DNA from: DATCYX01 sp963714425
Lineage (GTDB): Bacteria; Chloroflexota; Anaerolineae; Anaerolineales; UBA4823
Length of the DNA stretch: 64,000 bases
Direction of reading: 5' to 3'
NCBI GenBank assembly: GCA_963714425.1
Contig: CAVQOI010000003.1
Span: 158,313 to 222,312, forward strand
Each line of letters opens with the position of its first letter. Within the stretch, counting starts at the first letter, position 1. Under the pieces are notes generated by a model, which saw only the letters and a program-made list of their open reading frames with translations, did not search any database and was not told the origin of the DNA. Position numbers and translations under genes: made by a program. Below are positions 1 through 8,471 of the stretch, piece after piece.

Positions 1-406
1 CGGCTGCCACGGGCACAGCCGCAGCTTCCTCAAATGAAACATTGGACGGCTTTAGCACCAAAGCACTTTCAGGAACAGAAACATATTCGGCAAAACTGCC
101 ACTGCCAAGCCCAAAAATATCTCCAAACACCGCATTCCCTGGCCGAAACTGTTTGACGTTTCTGCCAACTGCTTCAACACACCCTGCAATGTCAGCGCCA
201 AGGATTGTGTTTTTAGGTTTGAACAGCCCAACGCCTGTCAGACGCAAGGGGAAGGGGTCAGCAGTCAGCATATGCCAGTCCCCCGCATTGATGGATGCTG
301 CATAGACTTTTACCAGCACTTGATCTTCATTGAGGGCAGGCTTTTTCACCTCTTCGAGATGAAGAACATCTGGCGGTCCATATTTTGTGTATACAATCGC
401 TTTCAT
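1..406 (-). CDS. Zinc-free MDR reductase (quinone oxidoreductase-like), cut by window edge
   Basis: The first ~135 residues of a medium-chain dehydrogenase/reductase are visible; the Rossmann half lies outside the window. The protein opens with MKAIVYTKYGPPDVL and continues through the GroES-like fold (the VEAVGRNVKQF and AEYVSVPE segments) to FEEAAAVP, the usual lead-in to the nucleotide-binding domain. Zinc-ligand cysteines of classical alcohol dehydrogenases are absent, so the family expectation is NAD(P)H-dependent reduction of quinones or enones. The start is the ATG at 404-406 behind an AGAGAAAAA stretch. It lies 20 bases downstream of a paralogous MDR gene on the same strand and is probably co-transcribed. 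Substrate cannot be told from the sequence. Confidence 0.9.
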   Translation of the reverse strand, partial: MKAIVYTKYGPPDVLHLEEVKKPALNEDQVLVKVYAASINAGDWHMLTADPFPLRLTGVGLFKPKNTILGADIAGCVEAVGRNVKQFRPGNAVFGDIFGLGSGSFAEYVSVPESALVLKPSNVSFEEAAAVPVAA

Positions 407-426
407 AGTTTTTCTCTCATAATTTG

Positions 427-1449
427 TTAGGTTTTGTTGTTATATTCCAAAGTGATGACTATTTTTCCTCGAGCGTGTCCTTCTTCAAGATACTGGAGAG
501 CTTCAGCCGTCTCACTTAGCGGGTAACGTCTATCGATAATAGGCACTACTTTGCCGGCTTCAAAAAGCTCTTCCAAAATAGCCAAATCTTCTTTATTGTT
601 GGGTTTCCACATCACGATTCCCATTTTCTTATTCCCGGTCATTGAAATCAATGGTCCTAGCAAAAAAGCTTGGAGAATTGCACCCCCGGATCCTCCGACC
701 ATAACAAAAACTCCCGAGGGACTCAAAGCACGCTTGTAATCGAAAATCGACCGAGATGCCACAACATCAAGAATTAAGTCATACCGCTGCCCACTTTTGG
801 TGAAATCCTCTTGAGTGTAATCAATGACATGGTCCGCACCAATTGAGCGCAGCATGTCCAATTTACTCGGGCTGTCCACGCCAGTCACTTCAGCTCCGAA
901 CGATTTAGCAATCTGCACTGCAAAGGTACCCACACCACCACCCGCACCATTGATCAAAACCTTTTGTCCTGGCTGAATCTTTCCTTTATCCGATAGAAGA
1001 AAACTGGGCGAAGATGATCCTACACCTCGAAGATTCTGCAAGGCATTGGCTCCTGCTGAAGGTACAGCCGCGGCTTCCTCGAATGTCATCCTGGCCGGTT
1101 TCAGCCTTAATGCATTTTCAGGAACACATACATACTCGGCAAAAGCACCAAAGCCCAATGGGAAAGACAAGTCCCCCCAAATCTCATCACCTGGCCGAAA
1201 ATGCTTTACGTTTCTGCCAACTGCTTCTATGCGCCCGGAGATATCAGATCCGAGTATCTTGTGCATTGGTTTTAGAGGCCCCGTGAAACGCGCACTCCAT
1301 GTACCTCTCAGGATTTCAAGGTCAGCCGCATTTAAGGATGCCGCATGAACTTTTACCAGTGCTTCATCCTCGTTGGGAGTAGGTTTTTCTACCTCTCTTA
1401 GTTCAAGAACGTCAGGAGTGCCGTATTTTGTGCATACAATCGCTTTCAT
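427..1449 (-). CDS. Zinc-free MDR reductase (NAD(P)H quinone/enone reductase-like)
   Basis: Complete 340-residue MDR protein. An N-terminal GroES-like domain (about residues 1-125) precedes a Rossmann domain with the glycine-rich loop NGAGGGVG at about 167-174 and the ADHVIDYTQEDF segment typical of NAD(P)H quinone oxidoreductase-like members. No structural or catalytic zinc cysteines are seen. Family knowledge suggests reduction of small electrophilic carbonyls or quinones with NADPH in the cytoplasm; the real substrate is unknown. It is the upstream partner of the edge-truncated MDR gene (20-base gap) and lies 43 bases downstream of a DUF6326-like gene, so the three probably form one unit. 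Related MDR genes recur at 5.3-7.0 kb. Confidence 0.93.
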   Translation of the reverse strand: MKAIVCTKYGTPDVLELREVEKPTPNEDEALVKVHAASLNAADLEILRGTWSARFTGPLKPMHKILGSDISGRIEAVGRNVKHFRPGDEIWGDLSFPLGFGAFAEYVCVPENALRLKPARMTFEEAAAVPSAGANALQNLRGVGSSSPSFLLSDKGKIQPGQKVLINGAGGGVGTFAVQIAKSFGAEVTGVDSPSKLDMLRSIGADHVIDYTQEDFTKSGQRYDLILDVVASRSIFDYKRALSPSGVFVMVGGSGGAILQAFLLGPLISMTGNKKMGIVMWKPNNKEDLAILEELFEAGKVVPIIDRRYPLSETAEALQYLEEGHARGKIVITLEYNNKT

Positions 1450-1492
1450 AGTTTTTTCTCCAAATTCCTTTGACCGGCACTATAAATCAGGT

Positions 1493-1921
1493 TTAACCTT
1501 CAGGGTTAGTCCATTTCCAAGCGTACCAAACAACCAGTAAGGCAAACACAAGTTGTGCTGTTGCCCAAACTAATTCATAACCAGCGGATCGCCATACGAT
1601 AAGATGTAAAACCTCAAAAGCAAGAGTAACCATCGCATAGAATATGCCAATGATGCGGTTTGCCCAACGACTCACGGGAGACTTCAACGTCAGGGTCAAG
1701 ACACTCATAAAAATGTGACCCACTAATAGTATTGCCATTACTGACAATAATTCGGGGTTTGCTCCGAGAGGTCCGGTAGCCGCAGATAAGCGGTACGTAT
1801 CCCCATTTAAACTACTTAACATTCCAGCTACCCATAGCACTGCAAGGATTATCCTCACATCTAGCAGATTTCTTGCGGTCTCTTTGTTTGTCCCAAGGGG
1901 ACTTCCTTTGATCGTATTCAT
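1493..1921 (-). CDS. DUF6326-like four-helix membrane protein
   Basis: A 142-residue membrane protein with four hydrophobic segments (about residues 24-42, 58-80, 88-110 and 115-135) and a C-terminal YAWKW motif shared with the second copy at 8.5 kb. I place it in or near DUF6326 from the overall pattern; function is unknown. The start at 1919-1921 follows a good ribosome-binding site (AAAAAAGGAGATAAAA on the minus strand). Its leader, CATCCATATCGTTC before the Shine-Dalgarno, is nearly repeated ahead of the membrane-protein genes at 8406 and 8882. It sits between the small 96-residue protein and the MDR pair, the same order as in the second cassette. Confidence 0.75.
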   Translation of the reverse strand: MNTIKGSPLGTNKETARNLLDVRIILAVLWVAGMLSSLNGDTYRLSAATGPLGANPELLSVMAILLVGHIFMSVLTLTLKSPVSRWANRIIGIFYAMVTLAFEVLHLIVWRSAGYELVWATAQLVFALLVVWYAWKWTNPEG

Positions 1922-2069
1922 TTTTATCTCCTTTTTTGAACGATATGGATGGGTTTCATTAATTTGGACTTGAATAAAATTCTGGTCGCCACCCCGTTAC
2001 CGGGGGTTGAAATGGGCTAGAAATGTTATCAAAGGCAAACCTCCTTTCCAAGTAGCTTATATCCATTTA

Positions 2070-2360
2070 CTATTTGACATTTGATTGATCCGCTTGGCCA
2101 GTCCCGAGCGAAGTCGGAGGTCCGGGTTCAACAGGACTGACCGAGACCAATGGCAAACCTAAATCACGCACTTTTTTGAGCAAGCCATGCAACGCAGCCT
2201 GGTCAATCACCGGACCAGTTAAAAGCGTGTCGCCGTCCTCTTCCAGCGTGATGGTCAGGCCCTCAAACCAGTCGGCCCACCGGTCATCCAGGTGTCCCTT
2301 GAGGCGGATTTCGTAGCCACTGATGCTGGTTATGTTTTTCGTCGAATGTTTGTTTGTCAC
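2070..2360 (-). CDS. Conserved small protein of the MalT/LuxR cassette
   Basis: A 96-residue soluble protein with no domain I can name with certainty. Its core reads YEIRLKGHLDDRWADWFEG, then ITLEEDGDTLL, then DQAALHGLLKKVRDLGLPL. The same core is encoded again at 8.9-9.1 kb, again just downstream of a MalT-type regulator and upstream of a DUF6326-like gene. I recall similar short proteins in other Chloroflexota next to LuxR regulators, but cannot verify this here. The acidic middle and the leucine-rich helix near the C-terminus suggest a small globular or protein-binding module. No signal peptide or membrane segment is present. Co-conservation with the regulator suggests a regulatory or accessory role, which is inference. 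Confidence 0.8.
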   Translation of the reverse strand: MTNKHSTKNITSISGYEIRLKGHLDDRWADWFEGLTITLEEDGDTLLTGPVIDQAALHGLLKKVRDLGLPLVSVSPVEPGPPTSLGTGQADQSNVK

Positions 2361-2470
2361 TCATCATGCGCCTCGCCTTTTTCCTTTCGTTGTTTATCTT
2401 CCCAAAGGATACCACCCAATGTGATGAGGCGTCATCACCACATGATGTGATTGAGGTTGTGATTGTTGTG

Positions 2471-2518
2471 TGAAAAACAAAAAGCCCCGGCAGATGGTTT
2501 GAGGACACCTGTCGGGGC
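2471..2518 (-). terminator. Rho-independent terminator of the first MalT-type regulator
   Basis: A 10-bp stem (2484-2493 with 2509-2518, one G-U pair on one strand) has a 15-base loop and, on the minus strand, is followed by TTTTTGTTTTTCA. It lies just after the regulator's stop codon at 2542 and before the small-protein gene. A shorter hairpin sits at the same place in the second cassette (9156-9179). Confidence 0.85.
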
Positions 2519-2541
2519 CGGGGTTGATGATTTTGGACCAG

Positions 2542-5236
2542 TTAGAACAAATCGAGTTCCTCGGCGCGGCGGACGGCCGCCCGGCGATTGTTGACCCCCA
2601 GTTTGTCGAAAATGTTTTTCGTGTGAGTGCGAAAGGTGTTCAGCGACACGATCAATTGACGGGCAATTTCCGGGCCGCTCAATTCGGTTCGGAGAAGCTT
2701 GAGCACTTCCAGCTCACGTTCGCTCAGCGGCTCTATCATGTCTGATTTTTGATGGATGATTGCTGATTTTGGCGCAGCCTCCGGTTGTGTAAAGGCTGCC
2801 AGGAGTTTGTCCACATAATCGCTCAGCGGATGGTCTCGATTGCGCGATTGTTTTTCAATCAACAATCGCATCGCTTCGCCTTCATCCACAAAGATGCGAA
2901 CATAGCCTTCCGGCTCGGCCAGGGTCAGGGCGCATTCCAGCACGGCGAGAGCCTGGGGGCGATTGCCCTGCGCCTCGTGGGCCAGCACCTGCACCAGCAG
3001 GATGTCGAGCGCGCTGCCCCGGCGCTTTTGCGCTTCGGCGGCTTGCAACAGGCGTGCGAGCAGGGCGTTGACCAGCGGGTTGGCGATTTCCAGCCGGGCC
3101 AGAGTGAGGTGCTCGAACTCATGCAAGTAGCTGACTTCATCTGCCAGCGAAAGCCCGCGTTCTGCTGCCCACGCCCGGGCTTTATCGGGCCGCCCCTGTT
3201 TGAGATAGATGCGTGCTTTCAGGGCCGCAATGGGGCGAAGGTCAGGCACGAGGGTTTGGATATAGACCCGTTTGGCCTCGTCGAGCAGGGCCAGGGCGGT
3301 TTCCAGATCGCCTGCGGCCTCTCTCAGTTGGGCCTGGGCCACATGCCAGCGGTACAGCCAATCTACCAGGGTGGTTTGCAAACCCAATTCGGCGGCTCGT
3401 TTCAGGTGATGAGCAGCGAGGAGTGTCATCTCCTCGCTGACGGTAGATCATGGACAGGCCGAGATGATGGTGGGCAGTGATGTGTTCAGCCTCCGGGCCG
3501 TGTTGGGACGCCAGCTGCAAGGCATCCTGATAGGTCCGCTCGGCCTCGCTCAGGTGCCCCAGGCCCACCAGCAGGTCGGCTACAGCAAAGGCGCTGGCAA
3601 CCACCATGACGTGATTGCCCAGCTGGGTCAATCTCTCCATCGAATCAACAATCCCCCGGATGGCTGACTCCAGGTTGCCGCTGGCCCAGTGGATGACGTC
3701 CAATATGGTGGTGGCCCGGGCGCGCCGGTCAAAATCATCTTCGGGGATGAGCTGGAGCGCCAGTTCGGCGTATTTCATTGTTGCGGCGGGATCGCCTTGC
3801 ACCTGGGCGTTGTAGGCGCGGGTCAAAGCGATCATCGCTGGCAGGGGTTTTAGCTGCGCTTCGTTCGCTAATTCCGAACCATCCAGGCATCGTTCAGCGT
3901 CCTGCAGGCGCAACTCGCTGGCCTCCAGCTCGCCGGTATCCGTAAATGCCTGGGCAATCTGGGTACAGAGCACAGGCCTGGTGCGGATCAGCTTTTCTGG
4001 CAGCTTCTTCACCCAGCCAAGCCAGGCAGCAGACTGGAAACTTTCATTCATCCCCTGCCAGGCCGCTTCAGCCAACCCCGCCGCCCGGACAAAATCCCCG
4101 GCTGCGATGGCGTGGTGAAACGCCGCGCCCAGGTCGCCGTTCTCTTCATGCCACTGGCTGGCGCGCAAGTGGAATTCGGCGAATTCTTTGGGCTTTCCCA
4201 GGCGCTGCCGCAGCAAATCGCCAAAGAGATGGTGATAGCGGTACCAGCGCCGCTCGCTATCCAGCGGGACAATGAACAGGTTAGTGCGTTCGAGATATTC
4301 CAAAGTCTCCTGTGCGGAGACCGTTTCCTGCCCTGAAGCAAAAGGAGAACCCAAAACAGTGTCACATAGCGGGCCGCACATGCGGTCAAGAATGGATGTG
4401 TGCAGCAGGAAGGTCCGGATGCTTTCGGACTGCTGCTGCAAGACTTCTTCAACCAGATAGTCCAGCACGAAATGGTGGCTGCCGGTGAAGGATTGGATGA
4501 AGCTGGCGGTGTCTGGATATCCCCGCATGGAAATCGCGGCCAGCTGCAGGCCGGCAACCCAACCTTCGGTGCGGGCTTCGAGTGCGGCGATGTCTTCCCC
4601 AGAGAGGTTCAGGCCCATCATTTGGTTGAGAAACTCGGCGGCTTCGGCGGGGGTAAAACGCAAGTCGGCGGCACGCAGCTCGGTCAACTGGCCCCGGACG
4701 CGCAGCCGAGCGAGGGGAAGATGTGGATCCTCACGCGTGGCAATCACCAGGTGCATCTGTGGCGGCAGGTGCTCGATGAGAAAAGTGAGGGCATTGTCAA
4801 TCGATTTGGCATCAATCACATGGTAGTCATCAAGGACGAGGATGAAATCATCCGGGATGGCGGCGATTTCATTGAGCAGGGTTGTAAGCAGCGCTTCGCT
4901 GGGCGGCGGCTGAGGGGATTGGAGCACAGCCTGCACCCCTTCTCCTAGATCTGCCACAATCGTCTGCAAAGCCGCGATCACGTAAATCAAAAAGCGAGTG
5001 GGATCGTTATCCCCCTCATCCAGTGAAAGCCAGGCAACTGGTTTCTCGCAACCGGCGACCCATTCGCTGACCAACGTGGTTTTGCCAAACCCGGCAGAGG
5101 CTGAGATGAGGGTCAGCTTGCAACCCGAAGAGAGACCCTCGTTCAGCTGCTCGATCAGGCTGGAGCGGAGGACAATTTTAGCCCGAGGTGGAGGGATATA
5201 CAGTTTCGTGGCCAAAATGGCGTAGGCATAGATCAA
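2542..5236 (-). pseudogene. MalT-type ATP-dependent LuxR regulator, frameshifted
   Basis: About 898 codons of a large one-component regulator. The N-terminus (TKLYIPPPR) leads into an STAND-type ATPase with Walker A SASAGFGKTT and Walker B FILVLDDYHVID. A long TPR-like middle follows, then a C-terminal LuxR helix-turn-helix (LSERELEVLKLL, FRTHTKNIFDKLGV). The family binds an inducer through the TPR region and activates promoters through the HTH. The reading frame changes once near 3430-3440: upstream of it the frame gives IYRQRGDD, downstream the protein continues as LLAAHHLKRAAELG, matching the paralogue at 9.2-11.9 kb. This is either a recent single-base indel or a sequencing error. The proposed start is a TTG and is uncertain. 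The gene begins 30 bases after the MDR remnant at 5266. Confidence 0.85.
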
Positions 5237-5265
5237 TTATAATGCCGCAACCTCCTTCTTCCCAT

Positions 5266-6228
5266 TCATGATGATGCCACAGTGATGACAACATTGCCCT
5301 TTTTATGCCCCTGTTCGACATAGCGGTGCGCCTCGGCGAGTTTGCTCCAGCGAATAGACGTCGGTCTATGACCGGTTTATCTTCCCCTGCTCTCAATCAA
5401 CTCTGTGAGAAAGACAAGATCTTTGATCTTCTCACTCGCTGGCCTCAAACCCGCAGCCAAAAACCGTACTTTTTTGCTGCCGCTCTTTGCAGGCCATAAT
5501 GCTTGAAGCATAACTACCGGCGTAGGGACCGTCGTAAGATAAATTCCTGCATCCGTTAGCGAAGCTTTGCACTCTGAAAACGAACGCTTGCCTACCGTGT
5601 CAAAAATAATGTCATAGGTCTTGCCATTTTTGGTGAAATCCTCCTGGGTGTAATCAATCACCTGATCGGCTCCCAAAGATTTGACCCATTCTAAATTCGT
5701 GGTACTGCATACCCCGGTCACCTGCGCCCCATAGTACCTGGCCAGTTGTACCGCCGCCGCGCCGACCGATCCTGAAGCGCCATAGATCAGGACGGTTTGT
5801 CCGCTCTGGATCTCTCCCTTATCTCTCAGAAAAGGCAGCGCGGTTAATGCCCCATTCGGAATGCTTGCAGCTTCTTCATAGCTCAGATTGACCGGCTTGA
5901 GAGCCAGCGCCCCGTTTTCAGGCATGCATTTGTACTCTGCATATGCGCCAAACATGTCAAAACCAAATACCTGGTCGCCGGGTTTGAATCGGGTCACCTC
6001 TCTGCCGACAGATTCGATCTCCCCAGCCAGCTCCTGCCCCAGGATCGAATGTCTGGGCTTCAGAAAACCGTTGAAACCTGGGGAAGCTCTCATGTCTGGG
6101 TCTTCTTTTACGACGGTGGTCGCATGTATTTTTATCAGCACCTCATTGGCTTTAGGGGTGGGCTTTGCCACCTCTTGAAGATGAAGAACCTCGGGTGGGC
6201 CAAATTTTGTGTACACAATCGCTTTCAT
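5266..6228 (-). pseudogene. MDR reductase, tandem copy with 3' frameshifts
   Basis: The uninterrupted frame runs from the ATG at 6228 to a stop at 5377 (283 residues), but MDR homology continues. A second frame encodes EDKPVIDRR near 5370. A third encodes LAEAHRYVEQGHKKGNVVIT, ending at a natural stop at 5266. Two indels, near 5393 and 5350, therefore break the last third of the Rossmann domain's C-terminal part. The front contains the GroES-like domain and the loop YGASGSVG; there are no zinc ligands. The first ~200 residues are identical to the neighbouring copy at 6230-7027 except one Tyr/His change, showing a recent tandem duplication or gene conversion. Without the correct C-terminus the enzyme is probably impaired unless the indels are artefacts. 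Confidence 0.85.
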
Positions 6229-6229
6229 G

Positions 6230-7027
6230 TCATCCCGCTGGCTTCAAACCTGCAGCTAAAAACTTTACTTTTTTGCTGCCGCTCTTTGCAGGCCATAATG
6301 CTTGAAGCATAATTACCGGCGTAGGGACCGTCGTAAGATAAATTCCTGCATCCGTCAACGAATCTTTGCACTCTGAAAACGAACGCTTGCCTACCGTGTC
6401 AAAAATAATGTCATAGGTCTTGCCATTTTTGGTGAAATCCTCCTGGGTGTGATCAATCACCTGATCGGCTCCCAAAGATTTGACCCATTCTAAATTCGTG
6501 GTACTGCATACCCCGGTCACCTGCGCCCCATAGTACCTGGCCAGTTGTACCGCCGCCGCGCCGACCGATCCTGAAGCGCCATAGATCAGGACGGTTTGTC
6601 CGCTCTGGATCTCTCCCTTATCTCTCAGAAAAGGCAGCGCGGTTAATGCCCCATTCGGAATGCTTGCAGCTTCTTCATAGCTCAGATTGACCGGCTTGAG
6701 AGCCAGCGCCCCGTTTTCAGGCATGCATTTGTACTCTGCATATGCGCCAAACATGTCAAAACCAAATACCTGGTCGCCGGGTTTGAATCGGGTCACCTCT
6801 CTGCCGACAGATTCGATCTCCCCAGCCAGCTCCTGCCCCAGGATCGAATGTCTGGGCTTCAGAAAACCGTTGAAACCTGGGGAAGCTCTCATGTCTGGGT
6901 CTTCTTTTACGACGGTGGTCGCATGTATTTTTATCAGCACCTCATTGGCTTTAGGGGTGGGCTTTGCCACCTCTTGAAGATGAAGAACCTCGGGTGGGCC
7001 AAATTTTGTGTACACAATCGCTTTCAT
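6230..7027 (-). CDS. MDR reductase, C-terminally truncated tandem copy
   Basis: A 265-residue MDR protein that stops after FLAAGLKPAG, about 60 residues short of the family's usual end. The TGA stop lies one base before the ATG of the next copy, so the truncation coincides with the junction of a ~799-base direct duplication (about 5430-6228 and 6230-7027). The GroES-like domain, the YGASGSVG nucleotide loop and the VIDHTQEDF segment are intact; the missing part normally completes the last strands and helices of the fold. The start at 7025-7027 follows AGAGGATGAC, a plausible ribosome-binding site. It may be a dead duplicate or a short but folded reductase; I favour the former. Confidence 0.8.
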   Translation of the reverse strand: MKAIVYTKFGPPEVLHLQEVAKPTPKANEVLIKIHATTVVKEDPDMRASPGFNGFLKPRHSILGQELAGEIESVGREVTRFKPGDQVFGFDMFGAYAEYKCMPENGALALKPVNLSYEEAASIPNGALTALPFLRDKGEIQSGQTVLIYGASGSVGAAAVQLARYYGAQVTGVCSTTNLEWVKSLGADQVIDHTQEDFTKNGKTYDIIFDTVGKRSFSECKDSLTDAGIYLTTVPTPVIMLQALWPAKSGSKKVKFLAAGLKPAG

Positions 7028-7058
7028 GTCATCCTCTAGGATTACTTTTCAAGTTAGG

Positions 7059-7577
7059 TTATATTTTCAATGCATATATATTATGAAGATATATGTGACC
7101 TCGATATTCAGTTTCCTCTTCACCCACTTTAATAAATCTTAGCCTTTCTAAGAGTTTTATGCATTTTTTATTATTAATGTATGCAATAGCATTTATTCGT
7201 TCTACCTTCATTTTATGTCTTGCAAATTCAATTATCGCTTCTATAGCTTCTAGCATATAGCCCTTGCCATTGTATTGTTCCATTAACTCAAAACCAATTT
7301 CTACTTCTTTATTGTCAGGATTCCACAAATGATAACCACATGTTCCAAGTTTTGTATTTGTAGTTTTATCAATTAAAACCCATCTATTTTGCTTTCTTGG
7401 TTCACCTATAGTATAGAAATCAATTAATTCATCTGCTTGAGATATCTCCGTCATAGGCTCTTCGTCATACAAATATCTGTTTATGAAATCATTTTGGAAT
7501 TCTTCAAAAATGAAATCTCGATCACTATGGTCGATGCATTTTAATACTAAACGATTGGTTTCAATGTTGGTGAACAT
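7059..7577 (-). CDS. GNAT acetyltransferase (RimJ/RimL type), AT-rich
   Basis: A ~172-residue GNAT-family N-acetyltransferase of the RimJ/RimL or ribosomal-protein type. It opens with NIETNRLVLKCI, continues through the fold core (TKLGTCGYHLW, EIGFELMEQYNGKGYM, the acetyl-CoA loop region) and ends with INNKKCIKLLERLRF. I chose the ATG at 7575-7577, which has GGGAGA just upstream, over one at 7587-7589. Its base composition is strikingly AT-rich, with Lys/Ile/Asn-rich codons, unlike every neighbour. That resembles a low-GC Firmicute gene and suggests recent acquisition. It interrupts the second regulator cassette between the MDR pair and the DUF4386-like gene. The substrate is unknown. Confidence 0.9.
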   Translation of the reverse strand: MFTNIETNRLVLKCIDHSDRDFIFEEFQNDFINRYLYDEEPMTEISQADELIDFYTIGEPRKQNRWVLIDKTTNTKLGTCGYHLWNPDNKEVEIGFELMEQYNGKGYMLEAIEAIIEFARHKMKVERINAIAYINNKKCIKLLERLRFIKVGEEETEYRGHIYLHNIYALKI

Positions 7578-7710
7578 ATGATCTCCCATAATCTGTTAAT
7601 AAGCGCCGAAGGCGTCAACCTGACTATTTGATATCTGGTGCATCTGCCGGACTAACCTTCAGGGTTAGCCCACTTCCAGTTTTCTTTGCTTTCTGGTGGA
7701 TTTGCCCATG

Positions 7711-8406
7711 TCAAGTGCTGTGACGCGGCACGAACATATCATCATGCTGCGCCGTAACGGCGGCGCTGCGGCGAAGCATGACGATCCCCACCCAGATATA
7801 CCAGACGATATGGCCAATTGCGAAAATCCCGACCAGGTCTATTAGTCCGGGCGCCAGCGTAATGATGCCCAATGCTCCGATCAACAGGCCGAGGATATTC
7901 AACGCTTTGGTCAACCCACCTGAGCGCAGCGCGGCCAGGCTGACCAGCAGTGTCCAGACCCCTCCCAGGATTTCGCCATTGCCATTGCCCAGCCCGTTTG
8001 CCACCGATTCAATTACCTGCCAGGTCAACGCAGCCTGGGCCGGGTCTTTGGCATAGAGCGCAACGACAGGGGCGATCCCGGCATTCGCGACCATGCCGCT
8101 GGCGACCAGCGAGCCAGCCCAGATGATCCCGATCGCGGTTGCAACTTGCATGATCGCCGGTGCGCCGGACTTCAACCGGTCGTACAGTGCCAGCGACAGG
8201 ACGATCAGAAAAATGCCAAAGAACACGTACATGAGCAGGTTGGTCGAGAAGGTGACCAGCTGCATTTCGACGAGTAGGGCCACCTTTTGGGCCGGGTCGG
8301 TTATGCTGGGGTAGTCCAGAACGACGAGAAAGATAACCATTCCGATCAGGTAGGCGACTGCCAGGTACAGCGCGGCGAAACCGCCGAATTTCTGCAAGGT
8401 TTTCAT
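7711..8406 (-). CDS. DUF4386-like multi-pass membrane protein
   Basis: A 231-residue hydrophobic protein with about six membrane segments. It opens MKTLQKFGGFAALYLAVAY and has a loop VLDYPSITDPAQKVALL between the first two helices. The pattern matches DUF4386-like proteins, whose function is unknown. The start at 8404-8406 is preferred because AAAAAGGAGATAAAC precedes it; an upstream in-frame ATG at 8452-8454 has no such site and lies in the conserved leader. It stands 65 bases downstream of the DUF6326 gene in the second cassette and has no counterpart in the first. Confidence 0.8.
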   Translation of the reverse strand: MKTLQKFGGFAALYLAVAYLIGMVIFLVVLDYPSITDPAQKVALLVEMQLVTFSTNLLMYVFFGIFLIVLSLALYDRLKSGAPAIMQVATAIGIIWAGSLVASGMVANAGIAPVVALYAKDPAQAALTWQVIESVANGLGNGNGEILGGVWTLLVSLAALRSGGLTKALNILGLLIGALGIITLAPGLIDLVGIFAIGHIVWYIWVGIVMLRRSAAVTAQHDDMFVPRHST

Positions 8407-8471
8407 GTTTATCTCCTTTTTTGTCCAATATGGATGAGTTTTACTATTTGACATCTGGCGTATCTGTCGAA

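Noticed and set aside
2785..3480. Long plus-strand open frame opposite the first regulator
   Set aside because: It mirrors the conserved TPR/LuxR coding frame on the other strand, has no ribosome-binding site and no family resemblance.
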